From positions 1 through 7,358 of the forward strand of contig JAWKTM010000132.1 of the NCBI GenBank assembly GCA_041399085.1: a stretch of DNA of 7,358 bases. Reading direction: 5' to 3'. Numbering within the stretch: the first letter of the stretch is position 1; every line of letters starts with the position of its first letter. Shown here piece after piece: positions 1-6,316 of the stretch. A model generated the notes under the pieces. That model did not search any database, was not told the origin of the DNA, and saw only the letters and a list, made by a program, of their open reading frames with translations. A program made the position numbers and the translations under genes. The stretch is from JAWKTM01 sp041399085. Lineage in GTDB: Bacteria > Planctomycetota > Planctomycetia > Pirellulales > Pirellulaceae.

Positions 1-919
1 ACGTTTTTGTTATCGAGCCAATTTCAAATGCCGTATGCGACGTGACCGGCTCGTCCGCTTCGTTCATCGCGCCGAACGAGTAAGACTCGCGCGTGCCGTT
101 CGACCCGACGATGCCCACAAACAGACCGATATTCGCCATCTCCTCGATAATCGGTTGAACGCTGGCGTTGACGAATGCTCGCCAACTGGAGGCCGACTGA
201 TGGGTTTCCACTCGTCGCGATACCACATCAACTGGCGCGGTCAATGTATCCTGACCCGAGCCACCGTCGGCAATGATTCCTCGATGCGACGCAAGACCAA
301 TCGGTCCATCGCTCGCGCCGAAATCCACGCGCAGCATATCATTGCCGCCGTCTCCACTTAATTTGGCGATCGGCGGGCATTGGTTCGACAAAGCGACGAG
401 CGACAGCCCCAACGAGTCGTCACCATTTCCACCAGCGATTCGGAGATCGGTAACGCCCATTAGATGCCCTAGCACATCGGCAGTGATCGAGTCGTTGCCT
501 TCGCCCCCTAGGAGATCAAACGCCAGACTCGCGGCGGCCGGGACATTGCCCACGGCGCGGAGGTAAACCGTGTCGTCTCCGCTGCCGCCATTGACATTGA
601 TGACTAATGGCTTCGTGATATCTTGCGACACAATGCTCAACGCGTCGTCGCCACCGCCGAGTTGCACTTGAATGCGGCGTAAGCCGGCCGTTTCAAAATA
701 ACCTTGGAATCGGTCGCCCACTTCGCTTGCCTCGCCGGCTTGACGGACTCGGACTTCAACTCGATTCGCGGCTTCGTCATGCGCAATCCAAACCGACTCG
801 GCGGCATCCGTACCGCGAACGATCAAGTTGCCGCGCACTAACGTGACGAGCGGTGACGCTGCCAGGCATTGCCGAGCTTCCAATCGCTCGAGTGACAGCC
901 TTTTTGGTTTTTGTGTCAA
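1..919 (-). CDS. Secreted serine beta-lactamase-like hydrolase with N-terminal Ca-binding-type repeats (3' part beyond the window)
   Basis: Only the first 306 residues are visible; the gene runs off the left edge. Residues 10-22 (LERLEARQCLAAS) match the planctomycete 'LE.R..LAA' N-terminal signature of exported surface proteins. Residues about 88-226 carry six loops of the type GGxGxD: 88 GGGDD, 111 GGSGDD, 138 GGEGND, 163 GGNGDD, 189 GDGGND, 219 GGSGQD. They resemble hemolysin-type calcium-binding turns but are 23-28 residues apart instead of in tandem nonapeptides. From about residue 245 the sequence becomes a class C beta-lactamase/D-Ala-D-Ala carboxypeptidase-like domain, ending in FEIGSITKT. 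There S302 and K305 (bases 5-16) form the SxxK nucleophile motif. The later YxN and KTG motifs would lie outside the window. The start chosen is TTG at 919, with GGAGG seven bases upstream. An in-frame ATG at 937 adds six residues but has no such site. The substrate cannot be told; the enzyme may be an esterase, peptidase or beta-lactamase acting outside the cytoplasm. Confidence 0.85.
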   Translation of the reverse strand, partial: MTQKPKRLSLERLEARQCLAASPLVTLVRGNLIVRGTDAAESVWIAHDEAANRVEVRVRQAGEASEVGDRFQGYFETAGLRRIQVQLGGGDDALSIVSQDITKPLVINVNGGSGDDTVYLRAVGNVPAAASLAFDLLGGEGNDSITADVLGHLMGVTDLRIAGGNGDDSLGLSLVALSNQCPPIAKLSGDGGNDMLRVDFGASDGPIGLASHRGIIADGGSGQDTLTAPVDVVSRRVETHQSASSWRAFVNASVQPIIEEMANIGLFVGIVGSNGTRESYSFGAMNEADEPVTSHTAFEIGSITKT

Positions 920-1142
920 CGTCGTGCCTCCAAGCATGTGGGCAGAAAAAGATGAGCGCGCATCGCGAGCGCGGATAGCAATCAAGGGGAACAAAAAGCA
1001 AGCGGCGGCCGGCGGCTCAGATCAAAGTCGAACGGAACCTGTCGCTGAAATGGCCGACAACTTCAGCGCCGCCAGCGATCATGGCACACGCGCCGACCAA
1101 CTCGGCGGCGTTTGATTCTCAACGTTCAGACGTCGCCTGTCG

Positions 1143-1883
1143 CTAGCTCGACGCCACATCACAGTGTTCGGGAGAAGCTCGCCCCAAACGCCGATTGGCG
1201 GCTTGCCAAACCATTCCCGCGCCCAGCAGCACGGCAAATGTTGTCTGCAGTAATTGCGATACAGGTTGCTTGGCGAATCCATCGAAAGTGCCGATATCGA
1301 TTCGATAGTTGCCCGGCGTATCGCCAGCGGGCCATGTCAGCTCGATCATTGTCACGGCAAAATAGAACGTGATCAGTCCGAGGGCCGGTAGCTGCCGAGT
1401 CCAGGGCTGGCCCAAGCGAATCGCAAGCCAACGGTAAGTGGCAACCGCCATCGCGATAGGCAGCGCCAAAATCACTAAGTGCATGACCAGCACGATAGCA
1501 ATCTTCCATGTTTCCAATGGCCCGAGGATGAAGCTTTCTTCCGTTACGCCGCAAGCCCAGATTACGCAAGGCATGACGGCTTCGATGGTGAGGATATAGA
1601 CGAGATATGCGATGAATGTTGCGATGGGCAGTGGCAACAGCCAGAAAACAACCCACGCATGGCGGCCCAACCACGTCCGATGGCGATAGTCGCGGGTAAT
1701 CGAACTCGCCAAAGCCGTGGGCTCGCCGAGCACGCTCAGCGCTTCATCCGGCGTGATGCAATCGCCAAGTAACTCGTCATAGTGGTCCGCCATTTCGCGC
1801 ACCGTTCGCCGCACGTAAACGAGCGGCAATCCATCGGCGAGCAGACGTCCCGACAATTCATTTTGCCAATGGGGCAGCGACAT
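1143..1883 (-). CDS. PadR-associated membrane protein (DUF1700/HAAS-like N-terminus, four predicted TM helices)
   Basis: The product is 246 aa. Residues 1-65 form a soluble helical region of the kind seen in DUF1700/HAAS-type proteins. It has an 'L...GL...V..TV.EMADHYDELL' helix, followed by a 'T.DEAL..LGEP..LA..I' stretch. Four hydrophobic segments follow, at about 76-99, 127-150, 165-186 and 213-231, so it is an integral membrane protein. A proline/glycine-containing loop separates the last two. The start ATG (1881-1883) is preceded by AAGGAGG inside the end of padR, eight bases upstream. The gap to the padR stop is only four bases, so the two are almost certainly co-transcribed and translationally coupled. 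Pairs of a PadR regulator and a DUF1700-type membrane protein are a recurring arrangement in bacteria, often tied to envelope stress or signalling. The specific role here is unknown. The family assignment rests on overall pattern and context, not on a diagnostic residue. Confidence 0.85.
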   Translation of the reverse strand: MSLPHWQNELSGRLLADGLPLVYVRRTVREMADHYDELLGDCITPDEALSVLGEPTALASSITRDYRHRTWLGRHAWVVFWLLPLPIATFIAYLVYILTIEAVMPCVIWACGVTEESFILGPLETWKIAIVLVMHLVILALPIAMAVATYRWLAIRLGQPWTRQLPALGLITFYFAVTMIELTWPAGDTPGNYRIDIGTFDGFAKQPVSQLLQTTFAVLLGAGMVWQAANRRLGRASPEHCDVASS

Positions 1884-1887
1884 GACA

Positions 1888-2223
1888 TTAGCCTCCTTGC
1901 AGCGCCAATTGGACAGCGCTCACCACACGGTTCCATTTCTCAAGGGATGCGTCGAGCTGGGCCAAGCCATCCTTGGTAACGTGATAGACCATCCGACTGC
2001 GCCCGTTCACTTGCTCGTCGCGAGCCGAAAGCTTCCCTTCCGATTCGAGCCGATGCAGCACGGGATAAATGCTTCCTTCGCCAAATTCTAGCCCGGCTCC
2101 AGTCGCCGCTTTGATCTTGGCAACGAGCGCGTATCCGTGCATTGGTTCGCGCGACAACAGCCGCAATACCAACAATTCGGGCACCCCGTTCGTGAAGTCT
2201 GGATTCGTCTTGCGCGTTCCCAT
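1888..2223 (-). CDS. PadR family transcriptional regulator
   Basis: The product is 111 aa, a typical length for the short (s1) PadR class. It is a DNA-binding winged-helix protein. The hallmark features are visible. Helix 1-2 reads 'ELLVLRLLSREPMHGYAL' (residues 16-33, with the conserved HGY). The recognition region has 'EFGEGSIYPVLHRLESEGKL' (about 45-65). The beta-wing has basic residues around 'GRSRMVYHVTKDG', followed by a C-terminal dimerisation helix ending in LALQGG. It probably represses its own operon and responds to a ligand or stress that cannot be inferred from sequence. Its stop (1888-1890) lies four bases before the start of the membrane protein gene, and its last codons supply that gene's ribosome binding site. 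No strong ribosome binding site precedes its own ATG. A possible small ORF ends seven bases upstream and could provide coupled translation. Confidence 0.95.
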   Translation of the reverse strand: MGTRKTNPDFTNGVPELLVLRLLSREPMHGYALVAKIKAATGAGLEFGEGSIYPVLHRLESEGKLSARDEQVNGRSRMVYHVTKDGLAQLDASLEKWNRVVSAVQLALQGG

Positions 2224-2229
2224 GTCAAT

Positions 2230-2391
2230 TCATCGCTCAAGAGGATCGTTCAAAGGTGATGCACAATCGAAGGGCGGATACAACGCGAAGCCTAGCTCTT
2301 CAGGCGAACGCGCACCGCAGCCCTCGCATATGTCGACAAGCTCCACTTGCGATACCATCCATGATCGGCCGAAGGATACCTCGAACTTCAA
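2230..2391 (-). CDS. Possible small unrecognised protein upstream of padR (about 53 aa)
   Basis: This minus-strand frame is open from an in-frame stop at 2455-2457 to the TGA at 2230-2232. It reads like protein, with balanced composition and a Cys-x-x-Cys pair in 'VDICEGCGARSPEELGF', a third Cys and a PLNDPLER end. Candidate starts are TTG at 2391 (used here), ATG at 2358 (42 aa) and a non-standard ATT at 2418. The ATT is the only one with a strong ribosome binding site: AAGGAGG, eight bases upstream. The frame ends seven bases before padR, so it could be a leader cistron of that operon. No family is recognised. It may equally be a chance open frame or the decayed remains of a longer gene. 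It is listed because the 230-odd bases between padR and the divergent lipoprotein gene hold nothing else recognisable. Confidence 0.3.
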   Translation of the reverse strand: MKFEVSFGRSWMVSQVELVDICEGCGARSPEELGFALYPPFDCASPLNDPLER

Positions 2392-2496
2392 AGTATGGAG
2401 ATTACGACCTTGAAAAATGGGTCGGCCCTCCTTGAGTCTTTGAAGGGAGCGTGATTATCCTTGGTACCAGACCAAGTGCTCTTGACTTGCGAGCCG

Positions 2497-3141
2497 ATGG
2501 CGGTCTGCATTCGCCGCATGTGGAAAGCGCCCATCAAACACGCAACACTTGCCCTGGCTCTGTTACAGCTCGGATGTGCAGTGACGCAAGTTACCACGCA
2601 CAGCCTGCCGACCGCGGGTTTAACGCCGCCGGCGAACGCGCATGGGGAGAATGTCCTCGTCCTCTGGGGAACCGCTTGGCGAACGAATCAGAAGGAAGTG
2701 TCGCTGCGCACCGAGATGGCGGCGCGAGCGATTTCCGACTACTTCAGCCGTTCATCGAGATTTCGCAGCGCCGATGTTGTATCCCAGGCGTTCGGTCGCC
2801 CTGGAATTCAACTTTCCGATTCCGAGGCGCTTCGCTACGCCGCTTCAACCGGACGTTGGTATGACAAGATCATATTCTTGCGAGTCGAAGAGTTGGGCCC
2901 GCAATTAGTGATCTATCCATCTCCGGTTTTATGGTCGGGCGGGACGGAGGTTGTGTTTCGTGTTCGCATGCTTGATTCGCGCTCCGCGGCGATGGAGTTA
3001 GACAGCACGGTCCGCTGGAAAGACGGCGGCGCTTTTGTTCTGAAGGATACAAGCTCACTGGAACAAGACCTCCAAGCTGCCTTGCGTGCCGTCTTCGAGC
3101 CACCCAGCGAGAGCGGACCTCCGACAGCTCTCGCCAAATAA
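2497..3141 (+). CDS. Putative exported protein or lipoprotein of unknown function
   Basis: The product is about 214 aa from the ATG at 2497. The N-terminus has a basic region (RRMWKAPIKH), a hydrophobic core (ATLALALLQLG) and a cysteine at residue 27, suggesting a Sec signal peptide and possibly lipid attachment. The lipobox is imperfect because the -3 residue is Gln. The rest looks like a small soluble alpha/beta domain. One part reads 'ENVLVLWGTAWRTNQKEVSLRTEMAARAISDYF', and a later part has several beta strands: 'KIIFLRVEEL', 'GTEVVFRVRMLD', 'DSTVRWKDGG'. It then ends in a 'LEQDLQAALRAVF' helix. The pattern recalls bacterial lipoproteins of the outer-membrane-associated 'ABC/DUF' kind, but no family is recognised. 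The frame also allows starts at TTG 2461 (weak AAGGGAG about 11 bases upstream) and ATG 2518, which puts the cysteine at residue 20. It is divergent from padR, with no obvious operon partner. Confidence 0.75.
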   Translation: MAVCIRRMWKAPIKHATLALALLQLGCAVTQVTTHSLPTAGLTPPANAHGENVLVLWGTAWRTNQKEVSLRTEMAARAISDYFSRSSRFRSADVVSQAFGRPGIQLSDSEALRYAASTGRWYDKIIFLRVEELGPQLVIYPSPVLWSGGTEVVFRVRMLDSRSAAMELDSTVRWKDGGAFVLKDTSSLEQDLQAALRAVFEPPSESGPPTALAK

Positions 3142-3191
3142 CGGGCCAAGTGAGATCTCACCGAGCTTCTTCGTTTCTTGAGCGAACATGG

Positions 3192-3279
3192 TTGACATTC
3201 TTATGGCACATCATCGTCGAGATTTAGGGTGTGCCCTCGCCGCGTTCGCTTGATGTTAAATTTTGGAAACTCAGATTTT
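3192..3279 (+). promoter_or_regulatory. Candidate promoter region ahead of the mfn-like cluster
   Basis: The 169 bases between the lipoprotein gene and the ATP-grasp gene contain the only AT-rich stretch near this operon. Sigma70-like hexamers can be picked out: TTGACA at 3192-3197, and a TTGATG (3250-3255) to GATTTT (3274-3279) pair with 18-base spacing. None is a convincing full match, and planctomycete promoters are not reliably read this way. The position is the natural place for an operon promoter, since no comparable gap without repeats lies downstream. Confidence 0.2.
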
Positions 3280-3310
3280 ACGGCCTGGTGAGTGGGGGAA
3301 CTGATGCTTG

Positions 3311-4354
3311 ATGGGAATGCGAATTTTTCTTTACGAATTCATCACCGGCGGCGGGACGTGGGCGGTCGCGGGGGCGGGCGCGCCGGCGGGTGGGCTGTTG
3401 GCCGAAGGGGCGGCGATGGCCGGTAGCTTGGCGGCCGATTTGTTGCGGATCGATGGCTGCCATGTTGAGATGCTGTTGGATTCGCGGTTGCCGGAGTCCG
3501 TGTTGGGACCGATCGCGGGGCGGGTGAATTGGCGACGCGTGTCGAATGCGGACGAGGAGCGGCGGTGGATCCAGCGGCTGGCCGGCGATTGTGACGCGAC
3601 GATTCTGATCGCTCCCGAGTTTGATCGGTTGTTGCTGGACCGTTGCGAACAGGTCGAAGCGTGCGGCGGCAGGCTCGCCAGTCCGGATTCGCGGTTCGTG
3701 GCGTTGGCTTCCGACAAGCAGGCCACCTGCGAATGGTTGCGTCGAGCAAAAGTGAACTCTCCCATGGGAACCACGATCGCACCGGGCGACGATTGGCCAA
3801 GCGAACTTAGCCCGCCCGCTGTGCTTAAGCCCATCGACGGCGCCGGTTCGCTGGACACTCGGTTGTTGCGGTCGCGCGACGAACTGCATGCGATCGAGCG
3901 GACTGGGCCGATGCGGTTGGAGGCGTTCCATCCAGGTCGAGCCGCCAGCGTGGCCGTGCTTTGCGGGCCGCATGGCTTTCGGTTGTTGGAGCCTTGTTAT
4001 CAGCGGCTCAGCGACGACGGCCGGTTTCGATATCTGGGTGGCGCCGCGCCGCTGGACATGATGCCCAGACATCGCGCCCAGGCGCTGGCCGCTCGCGCGA
4101 TCGCGGCCTTGCCGACCACGATCGGCTACGTCGGCGTGGACATGGTGCTCGGGTCGCGAGGCGACGGGTCCGAAGACTATGTGATCGAGGTCAACCCGCG
4201 GCTGACGACTTCTTATGTTGGGCTGAGCCGATTGTGTCGAACGAATTTGGCGGCCGCCATGTTAGCCATCGTCGACGGTGGCGACGCCGAGTTGTCGTTC
4301 GGCAGCGATGCAATAGAATTCGGACCATTTGACGGCGAAGCGACCGCAAGTTGA
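3311..4354 (+). CDS. mfnD: ATP-grasp ligase, MfnD-like (tyramine-L-glutamate ligase family)
   Basis: The product is about 347 aa. The N-terminus 'MRIFLYEFITGGG' is typical of ATP-grasp proteins linked to methanofuran biosynthesis. The ATP-binding lysine sits in 'AVLKPIDGAGS' (K173), with the glycine-rich loop directly after it. The metal-binding end of the grasp is clear: 'YVGVDMVLG' (D277) followed by 'VIEVNPRLTTSYVGL' (E293, N295, R297). In methanogens MfnD (EC 6.3.4.24) joins tyramine to the gamma-carboxyl of glutamate at the expense of ATP, in the cytoplasm. Function by homology is supported here by the next two genes, which look like MfnF and MfnE. Three starts are close together: TTG 3308, ATG 3311 and ATG 3317. 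A GGGGGA run about ten bases before 3311 favours that one, although MRIF at 3317 fits the family. Specificity for tyramine is inferred, since many ATP-grasp ligases share these motifs. Confidence 0.85.
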   Translation: MGMRIFLYEFITGGGTWAVAGAGAPAGGLLAEGAAMAGSLAADLLRIDGCHVEMLLDSRLPESVLGPIAGRVNWRRVSNADEERRWIQRLAGDCDATILIAPEFDRLLLDRCEQVEACGGRLASPDSRFVALASDKQATCEWLRRAKVNSPMGTTIAPGDDWPSELSPPAVLKPIDGAGSLDTRLLRSRDELHAIERTGPMRLEAFHPGRAASVAVLCGPHGFRLLEPCYQRLSDDGRFRYLGGAAPLDMMPRHRAQALAARAIAALPTTIGYVGVDMVLGSRGDGSEDYVIEVNPRLTTSYVGLSRLCRTNLAAAMLAIVDGGDAELSFGSDAIEFGPFDGEATAS

Positions 4355-4396
4355 AACTTCGGCCGCTGCGGGTGCGTCTGGCGAGAGAGCGATGCG

Positions 4397-5410
4397 ATGG
4401 TAGCGTGGTTGGCGATTGACATTGGTGGAGCGAATCTGAAGGCGGCCGACGGTCACGGCTACGCGGCGTCGACTTCGTTCGCGCTGTACCGCGAGCCGCA
4501 GCGGCTGGCTCACGAGCTGCGGATGATGATCGCCGAAGCGCCGCGGTCGGATCATCTGGCGGTGACCATGAGCGGCGAGCTGGCCGATTGCTTTGAAAGC
4601 AAGACGGACGGTGTGAAGCACATCGTTCAGTCGGTTAGCGAAGCGGCCGACGGACGCCACGCCCGAATTTATACGCTCGATGGCAAGCTGGTGACGCCGC
4701 AAGTTGCGTTGCGCGATCCGTTGAACGTGGCGGCCGCCAACTGGCACGCGTTGTCGCGTTATGCGGTGCGGTTCGCGCCGACGGACGCCGCGATTCTGCT
4801 GGATGTGGGATCGACCACTTGCGACGTGGTGCCGTTTGTCGAGGGGGACTTGGCCGCACGGGCTTCGACGGACACCGGTCGCCTGTTGGCTGGCGAATTG
4901 GTTTACACCGGAGCGGACCGCACGCCGCTCTGCTCGGTGGCGCATCACGCGCCGTATCGCGGCCAGCAGTGCCCGCTGGCTCGCGAGTTCTTCGCCACGG
5001 CGCGGGATATCTACTTGATCCTGGGCGACTTGCCGGAAGAGCCGGCGAACACGCACACGGCCGATGGTCGCGGCAGCACGAAGGCCGATGCGCGACGGCG
5101 ACTGGGCCGAATGATTTGCGCGGACGACGATCAGTTCAACCATCGCGATGCCGTGGCGATGGCTCATGCGATGAGCGAATCGCAAGTGCGTTCGATCGTG
5201 ACGTCGGTCGAGCAAGTTGTTTCCGGCTTGCCCGCTCAACCGACTCGAGCGATTTTGTCGGGACAAGGCGAATTCATTGGCCGCCGCGTTTTGGAGCAAA
5301 TGGGTTGGACGGGCGAAACCGTTTCGCTGAACGCGAAGCTGGGCCCCGTCGTGTCTCGCTGCGCGCCGGCTCATGCCTTGGCGGTGTTGGCGATCGAAGC
5401 GACGCGGTAA
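4397..5410 (+). CDS. mfnF: H4MPT-linked C1 transfer/hydantoinase-fold protein, MfnF-like
   Basis: The product is 337 aa of the acetate kinase/hydantoinase (ASKHA) fold. The first phosphate-loop motif is 'LAIDIGGANLKAA' (D8, G10, G11, N13, K15). The second is 'LLDVGSTTCDVVPF' (D136, G138, S139, T140), followed by 'GRLLAGELVYTGADRTPLC', which is characteristic of the H4MPT-linked C1-pathway branch of this superfamily. In methanogens MfnF (EC 2.5.1.131) condenses gamma-glutamyltyramine with the diphosphate of aminomethylfuranmethanol. This gives the furan-phenol ether of methanofuran in the cytoplasm. Bacterial homologues sit in C1-transfer gene clusters. The start ATG 4397 lies 42 bases after the ATP-grasp gene with no promoter visible between, so the genes are likely co-transcribed. 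A GAGAGAG stretch seven bases upstream is a weak ribosome binding site. Codon use matches the neighbours. The subfamily is confident; the exact reaction in this bacterium is inferred. Confidence 0.9.
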   Translation: MVAWLAIDIGGANLKAADGHGYAASTSFALYREPQRLAHELRMMIAEAPRSDHLAVTMSGELADCFESKTDGVKHIVQSVSEAADGRHARIYTLDGKLVTPQVALRDPLNVAAANWHALSRYAVRFAPTDAAILLDVGSTTCDVVPFVEGDLAARASTDTGRLLAGELVYTGADRTPLCSVAHHAPYRGQQCPLAREFFATARDIYLILGDLPEEPANTHTADGRGSTKADARRRLGRMICADDDQFNHRDAVAMAHAMSESQVRSIVTSVEQVVSGLPAQPTRAILSGQGEFIGRRVLEQMGWTGETVSLNAKLGPVVSRCAPAHALAVLAIEATR

Positions 5411-5422
5411 GCGAGTCGGATG

Positions 5423-5623
5423 CGGGTGGCTGGGATCGTCGCGGAGCGAAGCCCATACGCATTACGTTTGGGACATGGATCGAATCAAGAATCAGTCGGG
5501 CGACGCGTTCAAAGCGCGGCGATGGGCGTGGACGGTTGCGGTCGGGATTAACGTGGCAAGTAACCTATCTTGCAAGGCAGCCACGCCCTTCGAAGACTTA
5601 GGGCGTGCCACCCGACCGTCGCG
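5423..5623. repeat. Inverted-repeat-rich intergenic element between mfnF-like and mfnE-like genes
   Basis: Several perfect inverted pairs are packed into this gap. CGGGTGGC (5423-5430) pairs with GCCACCCG (5607-5614). GGGCGTGG (5524-5531) pairs with CCACGCCC (5581-5588). CGGTCGGG (5539-5546) pairs with CCCGACCG (5611-5618). CACGCCC (5582-5588) pairs with GGGCGTG (5601-5607) around a 12-base loop. CGTCGCG also occurs directly at 5437-5443 and 5617-5623. The pairings overlap, so alternative folds are possible. No T-run follows the stems, so it is not a simple terminator. It could be a dispersed non-coding repeat (REP- or MITE-like) or a structured leader. Copy number in the genome is unknown. 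Confidence 0.4.
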
Positions 5624-5664
5624 AAGCGGGGCATCTGAATGCGACGCCAAACAGGAGCGGTTCC

Positions 5665-6299
5665 TTGCTCGAATCAACGCGACGACCGATCCGCGTGATT
5701 AAGGTCGGCGGCAGTCTGTTTGACTTGCCGGACTTGCGGCAACGCGTGGCCGAATGGCGGTCGCGGCAACCGACGGCGCTGGACGTGTTGATTGCCGGGG
5801 TGGCTCGGCGGCCGATGTCGTGCGTCAATGGCAATCGCAGTTCGCCTTATCAGACGAAGCCTCGCATTGGTTGTGCGTCGATGCGATGAGCGTCACGGCT
5901 CGGCTGTTGGCCGAACTCTTGGAGCCATCGGTTCTGGTCACGGAAGCGGCCGACTTGCAGTCGCGGCTGTCGGGCGGTCGAGTGGATTCGAGCCCGCCGG
6001 TGGTGTTCGACGCGGCACAGTTTCTGCGAGCCGTCGAACCGACGCTCGCCGGCGAGCGGTTGCCGCATTCGTTCGAGGCGACGAGCGACTCGATCGCGGC
6101 TCGCGTGGCCGGGTGGTTGGAAGCGGACGAGCTGGTGCTGCTCAAGTCCACGTTGCTCGACCGCCCACGGAACGCGGTCGCCGGCGCGGAATTTGGCCTC
6201 GTCGACCGGCATTTTCCTCGGCAAATCCGCTTGCCATGCCGGGTCCGACTGGTCGATATCCGAAAGGAGTCAGTACCGGAAATGAGCTGGACTGGATAA
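5665..6299 (+). pseudogene. mfnE: Amino-acid-kinase-fold protein, MfnE-like, interrupted by a one-base frameshift
   Basis: Two overlapping frames together spell one amino-acid kinase of about 211 aa. The first part has 'IRVIKVGGSLFD' (K13, G15, G16), the nucleotide-binding start of the fold. It runs to 'LDVLIAG', then goes out of frame to a stop near 5889. The second frame continues as 'GGSAADVVRQW', then 'PHSFEATSDSIAARVAGW' (TSDS at 6081-6092), 'LVLLKS' (K at 6144-6146) and 'GLVDRHFP', up to TAA at 6297-6299. One extra G in the run at 5797-5800 would restore 'LIAGGGSAAD'. MfnE (EC 2.7.4.31) phosphorylates aminomethylfuranmethanol phosphate, giving the diphosphate that MfnF uses, so the neighbourhood fits. 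The start chosen is TTG 5665 with AGGAG seven bases upstream. All visible motifs on both sides of the break are intact, so either the read lost a base or the gene broke recently. Confidence 0.75.
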
Positions 6300-6316
6300 G
6301 CTGGGAAGAGGTTTAC

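Noticed and set aside
35..566. Plus-strand open frames at the left end
   Set aside because: The minus strand here encodes the repeat-bearing serine hydrolase with clear motifs; the plus frames have low-complexity, motif-free products.
1043..1068. Inverted repeat CGCTGAA/TTCAGCG with a 12-base loop between the membrane protein gene and the serine hydrolase gene
   Set aside because: The stem is only seven pairs with no T-run on the minus strand after it, so it is not supportable as a terminator. The 938-1142 gap otherwise shows nothing clear.
3278..5374. Long minus-strand open frames opposite the ATP-grasp and MfnF-like genes
   Set aside because: They lie antisense to well-supported genes, are rich in Arg, His and Gln, and show no family motifs. 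They are typical mirror frames in GC-rich coding DNA.
5797..5805. Programmed -1 frameshifting as the explanation of the mfnE-like break
   Set aside because: There is no canonical X XXY YYZ slippery heptamer, and the GGG codon would re-pair poorly. It is kept only as an alternative in the findings.
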